This document shows, piece after piece, positions 7,631 to 14,635 of a stretch of 48,698 nt of DNA. The stretch lies in NCBI GenBank assembly GCA_021787735.1, contig JAJYLL010000023.1, positions 1-48,698 on the forward strand, written 5' to 3'. A model generated the notes under the pieces. The model searched no databases. It was not told where the DNA came from and worked only from the letters and a program-made list of their open reading frames with translations. The first letter of the stretch is position 1. Each line of letters opens with the position of its first letter. Origin of the DNA: Acidobacteriota bacterium (GTDB lineage Bacteria; Acidobacteriota; Terriglobia; UBA7540). The position numbers and the translations under genes are program-made.

Positions 7631-8500
7631 ATGGCTACAAACAGCGCAGCAGAACTCCTGATTCGAATCGCCGCCGACCCTTCGCAGGCGGAATCGAGCA
7701 TCCAATCGTTCCGCTCGAATTTTAGCGGCAACCTGAGCGGCATGAACTCCGACCTCTCGCAGTGGTCGAGCCGCGGCACTTCCAGCTTCGGAGGCGTGCA
7801 GAAATCGCTGCAGGGACTGACCAGCAATTTTGGCCTGAGCCTGGGCAGCCTGAACACTTCGCTGAAGCAGAACAAGCTTGCCGTCAGCCAATGGGGAACC
7901 GGCGTCAGCAGCGCGTTCACCAGCGCACTGAGCGCATCGAGTGCGTTGCAGACCAGTCTGCTCGGCAGCTTCCAGGCATTCGATTCGGCCCTGGTTCGTA
8001 ACTCCGGCAACGCGAGCGTTTGGCAGAAGAGCATCGGGCAGGCTTTTGAAAAGGCTGCGCTCACTTCCATCAGCTCGATTGCCAAGGAAGCTGTTGTGCG
8101 GGCGATCTATTCGACGGCCCTTGGGTTTTACCTGCTCGCAATCGGAGACTTTGCAGGCGCGGGCCAGGCATTTGAAGCCGCGGCCGTATTCGGCGCAGTG
8201 GGTGGCGCGGCAGGGCTGGCATCGCAGGCGCTCGGTGGAGGAAGCTCGAGCAGCAGCACAAGTCACAAGGCGTCGGCGAGCAGCAAGTCGGCAAAGAGCG
8301 ACTCCTCTGCCGCAAAGACAACGAACTCGCAAAATTCCTCGCAGAACCAGCGGACGGTCCAGGTGATTTTCCAGGGGCCGGTTTATGGCGGCCAGGCGGG
8401 AGTTGACGAGTTGGTCCGGCATATCTCGACTGCCGTCATGGAACGTGACGTGAACCTGGTTGCCTACACCGTAGTGCGACAACCGGCCACGCGCGCGTAA
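7631..8500 (+). CDS. Short tape measure-like protein
   Basis: A 289-residue serine-, alanine- and glutamine-rich helical protein directly after the chaperone frames, so it is the likely tape measure. It begins MATNSAAELLIRIAADPSQA, as tape measure proteins often do. It has a hydrophobic segment around residues 150-200 (AIYSTALGFYLLAIGDFAGA and an alanine/glycine-rich stretch), a low-complexity Ser/Lys/Gln region about 205-240, and a conserved-looking end (VQVIFQGPVYG). Tape measures of common siphoviruses run to 600-1500 residues. At the general rule of about 0.15 nm per residue this one implies a tail near 45 nm, comparable to short-tailed gene transfer agents. Confidence 0.55.
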   Translation: MATNSAAELLIRIAADPSQAESSIQSFRSNFSGNLSGMNSDLSQWSSRGTSSFGGVQKSLQGLTSNFGLSLGSLNTSLKQNKLAVSQWGTGVSSAFTSALSASSALQTSLLGSFQAFDSALVRNSGNASVWQKSIGQAFEKAALTSISSIAKEAVVRAIYSTALGFYLLAIGDFAGAGQAFEAAAVFGAVGGAAGLASQALGGGSSSSSTSHKASASSKSAKSDSSAAKTTNSQNSSQNQRTVQVIFQGPVYGGQAGVDELVRHISTAVMERDVNLVAYTVVRQPATRA

Positions 8501-8587
8501 GAACGCGAACAGGTAGTCGGTCTGTGGCATGTGGCCCCGGATGCCACCTGCGGCATGCTAACTGCCCGATTCTGGAGGACGTACAAA

Positions 8588-8974
8588 GTGTGCTATCCAA
8601 AGATTGTTTACACGCCCGCAGGCGGCACAGAGCAGACGCTGAGCTTTACTTCCGCGCCTCGGCAGCAGCCGGGCTACTCAAAGAGCGCCGTCCGGCATGA
8701 CAACATTTCGACGGCGGGCGTCCGGGAATCCGTTCTGGAACGCATCGATGCCTTCCTGGAATTCAGCGTTGATTACATTCAGGCAGGAACCGACCTCGAA
8801 AACTGGTCCAACTTCCTGGACTTCGCGCTGACCGGAGCGCCCTTTGCCTACTACCCCGACGCGTCGCAGACCGGATTCATCAATTGCCTGCTGGAAGACA
8901 CCAGCGACACTGTGGCGTACGTGTCGCCGGGTGTTTACAGCGTGAAGGTGAAATTCCGCCAGCAAGTCCAGTGA
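8588..8974 (+). CDS. Distal tail-like phage protein
   Basis: A 128-residue protein between the tape measure and hub genes, a position used by distal tail or baseplate proteins. The start is placed at GTG 8588 because GGAGG lies 9 bp upstream (8574-8578); the frame is open from 8531 but without a site. The sequence is beta-rich with a regular pattern of aromatic residues (FLEFSVDYIQAGTDLENW, about 55-75, and ALTGAPFAYYPDAS). No catalytic motif is seen. Confidence is limited because the family was not recognised directly. Confidence 0.45.
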   Translation: MCYPKIVYTPAGGTEQTLSFTSAPRQQPGYSKSAVRHDNISTAGVRESVLERIDAFLEFSVDYIQAGTDLENWSNFLDFALTGAPFAYYPDASQTGFINCLLEDTSDTVAYVSPGVYSVKVKFRQQVQ

Positions 8975-9027
8975 AGATTGCCGGATTTACTCATTGAATG
9001 ATTGGCTGATTGCGGTAACGAGTTTCA
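8975..9027. repeat. GATTG-type heptamer tract
   Basis: GATTGCC, GGATTTA, CTCATTG, AATGATT and GGCTGATTGCGG units follow the stop codon of the distal tail gene and end shortly before the next ribosome site. Confidence 0.55.
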
Positions 9028-9045
9028 TGAGGATGGTGGAACAGA

Positions 9046-9228
9046 ATGTCGGTGAATACAAATCCAAGCTTTGACTTGAACAACTCGGCGCTGGTCAAGC
9101 AACCCCTTTACGTTGTGCAGATTGAAGGTGTGCTGGATCAGTTAACGACCTTCCGGCCACAGGACATGAACGTGGGCCACACAGGCTACGGAATGAACGG
9201 CTATGGGACCACGGGTTATGGATATTGA
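9046..9228 (+). CDS. 60-residue hub-like fragment or small tail protein
   Basis: Short protein with an N-terminal stretch (ALVKQPLYVVQIEGV) like the beginning of phage tail hub proteins, followed by LTTFRPQD and a glycine/tyrosine-rich end (YGMNGYGTTGYGY). A GAGGATGG site precedes the ATG. It immediately precedes the giant hub-like gene, whose own N-terminus lacks this motif. It may therefore be the separated N-terminal piece of the hub, or a real small tail protein. The Gly/Tyr run could act as a flexible linker. Existence as a gene is likely; function is inferred. Confidence 0.5.
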   Translation: MSVNTNPSFDLNNSALVKQPLYVVQIEGVLDQLTTFRPQDMNVGHTGYGMNGYGTTGYGY

Positions 9229-9300
9229 ATTTGATGACTGAGCAATTGAGTGATTTGACGATTGGAAAGATGCGACTCATTGATCCGCTTGATCTGCGAA
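9229..9300. repeat. Heptamer repeat gap before the giant hub gene
   Basis: TTGATGA, CTGAGCA, ATTGAGT, GATTTGA and CGATTGG units precede a complementary CTCATTGATCCGCTTGATC end. AAGGAG of the next gene lies at about 9304. If the 60-residue gene and the giant gene were once one, this repeat marks the break. Confidence 0.55.
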
Positions 9301-9316
9301 GATAAGGAGCACAGGA

Positions 9317-12300
9317 ATGGCAGCAGTTGGCGATTATTATTCCGGAGACCTTGCAGGGACGCTGGCGCAGGAGTTCGCCTGGATATTGGGGCAGATGAAC
9401 GCCAACGTCTCGCCGTTTGAAGGTGTGGCCCTTTCAACACCGGCGGAAGGTTTGTTTGTTGAAGGCGCGGTGGGACCGGTACAAGGAACTTTTACCGACC
9501 TGGCGCAGGACCCGTGGCCCAACATTGTTCTCGACCCCATTGCGGGTGTGAGTCCTGATGATCAGGCGGGCCCGGACGGCTTTCCCATCAATTACTCTCC
9601 CACGCCTTTGCTTTCCGGCAACCTGCTGATCAATCTCTTCACGCTGAGTGATGCCGGCAGCATCAGCGGCCGCGTGCTCAATCTGACCCAGTCGGCCTCT
9701 GCGTATCGCGTTGACGTTTATTCGTGGAGCGGGACTTTCAATTACCAGGGATCGGCAGCGATTGCTGCGGATGGAACCTGGGCGGTACCCTCTGTTCGGC
9801 CCGGCACCGTGATTGCCTTCCTGGTCGACGCCGCCACCACGCAGCCGGCGGCCGGCTCTTCCGCATCTTCCGTGACGGGATGGGTGGCGCATTCCAACAT
9901 GGGCGTGGGGACGAAGCTCCGGGACTATTTTGTTCGCATAACGGTCAAGAACGGTACCGAGTCCGTTCAGGAAGACAATATTCCAATCATTGTCCAGGAC
10001 TCCATACATGCGCGGTTTGGGTCGAGCCTGGTTGTCAGCTCGGGCACTCCCATCGCTCATGTTTTCTACAAGGATCCGGTGCTGGGTGCTCTCGACCTTT
10101 ATTCGACGTTGCAGAGCCAAGCTGCCTTTTCGGACCTGCCGCGCGATGTCGAGGTTCCGCCGGGCGACCCGGATTTTTTCAACGCAACGCAGCTGACCAG
10201 TTCCAACATTCCGGCCATGCAGAACCGCTGTTCGATCTACGGTGCGGCGCTGGCAATTATCAGTCTTGCCGTTGGAGGATTGTGGGACGCAGCGGCGCGC
10301 ATTATCACTCGGCTGAACGACCTGCTGGCAAATCCCGGCTACCTTCCTACCGCAATTCTTGAAGACGGCCAGGACGGAACCACATCGCGGTGGGCACTCC
10401 AGGCGGGTGCAGGCGCAGTGAGCAACGTCGTGGACACAACCGAGCCTCCGGCAGCATCAGGAGGATCGAACGTCATTTACTTCGTTGCGACAACTGCCCC
10501 GGCAAGCTGGGAATTTACCGGAACGGGCCTGCCCGACAGCATTGATTCGCTGCTGCAGTGGCGGTTCAAGACAAACACCGATTTCAAATTCGCGGCGGGC
10601 ATCACCAGTTCAACTGGGCAGGTGACCTCTTTCTGTGTTGTGTCTTCCGGCACCGTGGGATATGACGCAGGTTCCAAGACGGTGACTGCAGTAGTGCCGC
10701 TCGAGCTCAACACATGGCAGGTTTATCTGGCAGACCTGAACGCACAGATCGGCCAGTACCTGAGCGGAGAAACCGTTTCGTCCATCACTTCCTTTGAAGT
10801 AGAACTTGAATCCACTGGCATTTTGCTCTTGGATGATCTGTCCGTGGGGTCCCAGCCTCCTGCGGGATCGTTGAGCCTTTCCTATGACGTTTACAACGGC
10901 CAGCCCGACCAGTTGTGCATCCGGTCGGTCGCCGTGGGCTGGCTGGCTTACGCTTACGGTATATACATGGAGCGGACGGGTGACTTTGAGCGGGCCGCGA
11001 CGAGCCTTCAGACCATGCTCGACTTTCTCTTTTCCATGCAATCCCCGGCCACGGACCTGCGGCAGAACCTGATCACGATGGGCTGGGGAATTTACCAGGA
11101 CCCCGGGTATCAATATGTGCCGGGGCCGATTGCCAGCGTGTCAACCCGAGACAACATCACCTGCTACTTTGCCTTTGTAAAGGCTGCAAGCGTGCTGCCG
11201 ACGGCGGCGCAAAGGCTCCTGACGCAGGGACTGCTGACGCAAGCCGAATCTTACCATCTTGGCGTCACGGCGACGACCGCGGTAACCAAAGCATCCGAGA
11301 TCAGTGCAGCAATCCTCGGCCAGCTCTGGATCCCGGCCGCGGCAAACGTGAAAGGCCATTTTGCCCATGGAGCTTCGGCCTCCCTACTGGACACCTCACT
11401 GGACCTTGATGCTGCGAGCGTTTGGGCAGCGTTGTTCTGTCACGAGGTGGACGACGATTCAAAGGCTGTCTCCTGCCTGGAATTTGCCTATGAAAATTTC
11501 TTCCTTCAGAACCAGCAGATCCTGTTGAGCACTGTCCAGAACTCTTACAATGAGGCTTACCAGCTACTGATACCTGTTGACGGGTTCAAGGCCTTCGCGG
11601 ATTCCACGGGCGGTTATTCCGGTTCGCCAGCTTCAGTTTCGATGGAGGGAACCTGGGCGGTAGTGGCCGCGCTGCTGAGTTTGAGCGGCAACACCGACCT
11701 CCAGATGTATTTCAGCACGAACTACCCGGGGGGCCTGGCTTCCTTGATTGGGCGACTGGTGGAGGGCATGAAGACGGTCGCCGGCGTCACTGGCTCTGGC
11801 GGGCTGCTATCTTACTCGCTGGCGTCAAGATCGCTCCCCTGGGAGATTGCGGTCCGAAAGACCGTGGCTTCAACGGCCTGGTTCTGGCTGACGGCTGCGC
11901 GCAACGACATTCTGATGTCAACGCTCTCCCTCGACCTTGGACAACACCCCTGCCTGATGGTTCCGCAGGGCGTCCACCAAACCATCCAGCAACTGCAGGG
12001 ACAAAGCTCGATTGGGGCACTCGAGATTGACGTTGTCGACACCGGCGGATTCATGACCGCGCTCGCAAGCGGCGGCAAGCTTGTGGGCCGTCGGCTGACT
12101 CTGAGCGTGGGCTACCCGGGCATGAACTCTTCGGACTTTGTTACTATCGCCACCCAGGAAATCGAGGGAGTTGAGGTTCTTGCCTCGGGCGGTGGCCTGC
12201 GCCTGGACTGCCAGGACCTGAACCGGTATGCCAAGTCCCAGATCTTCGTTGTTGGCGACGACGGTTCTGCTGTGTCAAAGCAGCACCCGCGGAACCTGCT

Positions 12301-13294
12301 GGCCAATCCGATGGACATCATGCTGAGCGTCCTCCAGAATGAACTGGGGCTGGGGCAGGCGTCCCTTCTGGAGCCTTCAGCCTGGAAGCTCTACGACCCC
12401 GCGCAGTGGGACTCCACATTTACGACGAACCCGACGCTGATTAACCCTAACCCCTACGTTGATGTTGACCAGGTGTTGTTCTACCGCAACAGCATTTTTG
12501 CCGGTTACCTTTTCGATTTCGAATTCACGCAGCCGGTGGAAGCCAAGCAGTTCTTGGAATTCGAGATCTTTCACCCGCTCGGCGGCTATGCGGTGATCCT
12601 GGCCGATGGACGAATGTCGCCGCGGTTTTCTGTTCCACCGTATTCCCTGGCAGGGCTAGCCTCCCTCAACGACCGGAATCTCACAGCGCTTCCCGGGTTG
12701 AAGCCCAACCCGCTGATTAATCAGGTGACGTTCCGGATGGATTACGACGGGAGCAAGTTCCAGACCGAACTGCTGTTCCTCTCGGCGCCGTCTCTGCAGC
12801 AGTTTGGTCTGGCCGGGGAAAATATTATCGAGTCCAAAGGAATGAAACTGGAGCGCGGAGGCGCTTCACTGGCCAGCATCACCGCGAACCGCATCTTCCA
12901 GCGTTATGGCGGCATCAATCCAGTGAGTGGCTCGCCGCGGGGCGGAGCACCGACCGTCAGCGTCACGAGCCAGTTTATGAACCTGACGATTGAGGCCGGC
13001 GACTTTGTATATTTTTCTCACCCCGTACTGCCCAATCTTGAGACCGGGACGCGCGGAATCTACAACCGCATTATGGAAGTGGTGGATAAACAGCCCAATT
13101 ACACGCGCGGCAATATGGCCTATCAATTGCTCGATACGGGCTGGATGGGATCCAAAGTGCTGTCGCGAATTGCTCCGCAGGGCACACCGGCGTGGAGCGG
13201 GGCTTCGAGCGCGCAACGCGAGCGCTACATGTTTCTGTCCCAGGAAGCGACCGGGACATACTCTGACGGCACTGCGGGCAAGACGGTGTTCTGA
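9317..13294 (+). CDS. Giant tail hub-like chimera with internal alpha-helical, glycosidase-like region
   Basis: A 1325-residue protein, the largest in the window. Residues 1-380 are beta-rich and resemble structural tail segments (AVPSVRPGTVIAFLVDAATT). Residues about 390-525 look like a carbohydrate-binding jelly roll (SWEFTGTGLPDSIDSLLQWR). Residues about 530-880 have paired helices like an (alpha/alpha)-barrel of the six-hairpin glycosidase kind (LAYAYGIYMERTGDFERAA; GGYSGSPASVSMEGTWAVVA). Residues about 895-1325 again look like a tail hub (IGALEIDVVDTGGFMTALAS; VGRRLTLSVGYPGMNSSDF). AAGGAG precedes the ATG. It probably sits at the tail tip and may bind or cut surface glycans. Domain limits are estimates, and no catalytic residues could be assigned. 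Confidence 0.6.
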   Translation: MAAVGDYYSGDLAGTLAQEFAWILGQMNANVSPFEGVALSTPAEGLFVEGAVGPVQGTFTDLAQDPWPNIVLDPIAGVSPDDQAGPDGFPINYSPTPLLSGNLLINLFTLSDAGSISGRVLNLTQSASAYRVDVYSWSGTFNYQGSAAIAADGTWAVPSVRPGTVIAFLVDAATTQPAAGSSASSVTGWVAHSNMGVGTKLRDYFVRITVKNGTESVQEDNIPIIVQDSIHARFGSSLVVSSGTPIAHVFYKDPVLGALDLYSTLQSQAAFSDLPRDVEVPPGDPDFFNATQLTSSNIPAMQNRCSIYGAALAIISLAVGGLWDAAARIITRLNDLLANPGYLPTAILEDGQDGTTSRWALQAGAGAVSNVVDTTEPPAASGGSNVIYFVATTAPASWEFTGTGLPDSIDSLLQWRFKTNTDFKFAAGITSSTGQVTSFCVVSSGTVGYDAGSKTVTAVVPLELNTWQVYLADLNAQIGQYLSGETVSSITSFEVELESTGILLLDDLSVGSQPPAGSLSLSYDVYNGQPDQLCIRSVAVGWLAYAYGIYMERTGDFERAATSLQTMLDFLFSMQSPATDLRQNLITMGWGIYQDPGYQYVPGPIASVSTRDNITCYFAFVKAASVLPTAAQRLLTQGLLTQAESYHLGVTATTAVTKASEISAAILGQLWIPAAANVKGHFAHGASASLLDTSLDLDAASVWAALFCHEVDDDSKAVSCLEFAYENFFLQNQQILLSTVQNSYNEAYQLLIPVDGFKAFADSTGGYSGSPASVSMEGTWAVVAALLSLSGNTDLQMYFSTNYPGGLASLIGRLVEGMKTVAGVTGSGGLLSYSLASRSLPWEIAVRKTVASTAWFWLTAARNDILMSTLSLDLGQHPCLMVPQGVHQTIQQLQGQSSIGALEIDVVDTGGFMTALASGGKLVGRRLTLSVGYPGMNSSDFVTIATQEIEGVEVLASGGGLRLDCQDLNRYAKSQIFVVGDDGSAVSKQHPRNLLANPMDIMLSVLQNELGLGQASLLEPSAWKLYDPAQWDSTFTTNPTLINPNPYVDVDQVLFYRNSIFAGYLFDFEFTQPVEAKQFLEFEIFHPLGGYAVILADGRMSPRFSVPPYSLAGLASLNDRNLTALPGLKPNPLINQVTFRMDYDGSKFQTELLFLSAPSLQQFGLAGENIIESKGMKLERGGASLASITANRIFQRYGGINPVSGSPRGGAPTVSVTSQFMNLTIEAGDFVYFSHPVLPNLETGTRGIYNRIMEVVDKQPNYTRGNMAYQLLDTGWMGSKVLSRIAPQGTPAWSGASSAQRERYMFLSQEATGTYSDGTAGKTVF

Positions 13295-13385
13295 AATGAC
13301 CGATTGAAGGATTTCATCATTGACGGATTGAAGGATGCACGGGCTGTCAAATGAGCGAATCGATCAATGAGTCAGTCATTTAATA
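13295..13385. repeat. GATTGAAGGAT-type heptamer gap
   Basis: TGACCGATTGAAGGATTTC is echoed by TGACGGATTGAAGGATGCA, a direct repeat about 26 bp apart (13297 and 13321), followed by partly complementary ATCGATCAATGAGTCAGTCATT. The next gene's GGTGGAG site follows at about 13390. Confidence 0.6.
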
Positions 13386-13403
13386 AACAGGTGGAGAAAA
13401 CTG

Positions 13404-13889
13404 ATGGCACAAATGACGTTTGCGACAACCCCAGGCTTTGTGGATCTTCCGGACTCGGCTTTGCAAGCAGACCAGCCCCTGACCGATTACGATCTGACAA
13501 AGATCAGCAACAACGCGAAGTTTGCTGCGGTCCGGCCTGAGGTCTTTTACGGCTGGTACAAGAGTGGGGAAACTGTGATCATTCCCGTGAGTCCGGTGGA
13601 CGGCTATGTTTACTCGCGGCAGGAGTTGGAATACGAGGTAGCCGCCTGGTGTTCGCGGGCGCCCGCCAGCGACGCAACAACGAATGGGGCATTGACCAAG
13701 CCCGCCCGCTCCGACACGAATGCCGGATCGGGCAGCCTGTTTATGATGGATTTCTGGGTGGAAGAAAAGAATGAGGCGAACCCTGGCCTGGTCCACTGCG
13801 AGGTCCATTACTGGGACAGCGGAACAGAGACGCCCACCAACGATGGCTTTATGAAGGTCCGAACGATCGCGACAAGATTGAGCCAGTGA
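13404..13889 (+). CDS. Phage tail-associated protein of unknown function
   Basis: A 161-residue protein encoded just downstream of the giant hub gene, starting at an ATG with GGTGGAG upstream. It is beta-rich with several aromatic residues (VFYGWYKSGETVIIPVSP; MMDFWVEEKNEANPG) and one long loop of small residues (about 90-110). No motif or family is recognised. Position suggests a tail tip or fibre-attachment protein. Confidence 0.5.
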   Translation: MAQMTFATTPGFVDLPDSALQADQPLTDYDLTKISNNAKFAAVRPEVFYGWYKSGETVIIPVSPVDGYVYSRQELEYEVAAWCSRAPASDATTNGALTKPARSDTNAGSGSLFMMDFWVEEKNEANPGLVHCEVHYWDSGTETPTNDGFMKVRTIATRLSQ

Positions 13890-13960
13890 GCGAACGCAGG
13901 ATTGACCGATCGGGCGAGTTGAACCTTCGACCGGTTCATCACAAAATCAGCCAATGAGGA
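13890..13960. repeat. Degenerate repeat gap, GGATTGACC type
   Basis: GGATTGA, CCGATCG, GGCGAGTTGAACC and a partly complementary GGTTCATCAC-AATCAGCC-AATG end fill the gap. It is the most diverged of the repeat gaps and is called on similarity to its neighbours. Confidence 0.4.
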
Positions 13961-13969
13961 AATTATAAA

Positions 13970-14635
13970 ATGGCAGTCGTCAGAACAGTTCTTCCGCGCA
14001 AGGGAATCATCGAGCCCCAGCACGGGGCCAATTACGAAACTGATATGGATACCAACTGGCAGATCATTGACAGTCTGTTGCAGGATGCCACTGACGTCGA
14101 GACGGCCATACAGGCGGCCCCTACCGTAACTGCCTGGGTTACAGATCGCGGCATCTCCGGAGTCGTTTCCGGGTTCAAGCTGACCACTTCTGCGACCCTG
14201 GTGCCCGGCTTTACTGCAGGTGTCCTCTATGCCCAAGGGCTTCGTTATGCGCCGTCGGCAGCCCCAACGCCTGGATCCGCGCCTGCCAGCGCTACGAGTT
14301 ACCTTTTCTATAATTCAACCGGCGGGTTCTACTATAACCTGACCGCTGTGGCAGGGACACCCGGCGACGCCTTTATCGGCGTTGTTGTCGCCAGCTCAAC
14401 AGGGGTCACTTCCGTAACACAGGCCACGACGATCTGGGGGCAACTTTCAGTCGCGCCCGGAGCAGCGGGCAATTTCACGTTTCCGCACCTGCTGGGCCGA
14501 ATGCCGGTGGGTGCGCTGATCCAAATGACGTCCAGCGGCGCGATGTGGTTCCAATCCGCAACGATGTATGACAATACAAATCTCTATCTGGTTGCCTCAG
14601 ACCCAACGGTGACCGCAAAGGTGCAAATATGGTGA
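13970..14635 (+). CDS. Tail fibre-like protein
   Basis: A 221-residue protein starting MAVVRTVLPRKGIIEPQHGA, with a DTNWQIIDSLLQDA helix at about 24-40 that resembles fibre-attachment segments. Glycine-, serine- and threonine-rich beta strands follow (SGFKLTTSATLVPGFTAGVL and a YYNLTAVAGTPGDAFIGVVV stretch). The end (MYDNTNLYLVASDPTVTAKV) resembles phage fibre tips. GAGG lies 9 bp before the ATG. The stop overlaps the start of the next gene by 7 bp, so it is coupled to the second beta-helix protein, perhaps as its adaptor. Confidence 0.5.
   Translation: MAVVRTVLPRKGIIEPQHGANYETDMDTNWQIIDSLLQDATDVETAIQAAPTVTAWVTDRGISGVVSGFKLTTSATLVPGFTAGVLYAQGLRYAPSAAPTPGSAPASATSYLFYNSTGGFYYNLTAVAGTPGDAFIGVVVASSTGVTSVTQATTIWGQLSVAPGAAGNFTFPHLLGRMPVGALIQMTSSGAMWFQSATMYDNTNLYLVASDPTVTAKVQIW

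Noticed and set aside
6871-8530. Two long minus-strand frames (about 400 residues each) opposite the chaperone and tape measure genes
   Set aside because: They overlap convincing plus-strand phage genes, lack start signals and show no recognisable domains.
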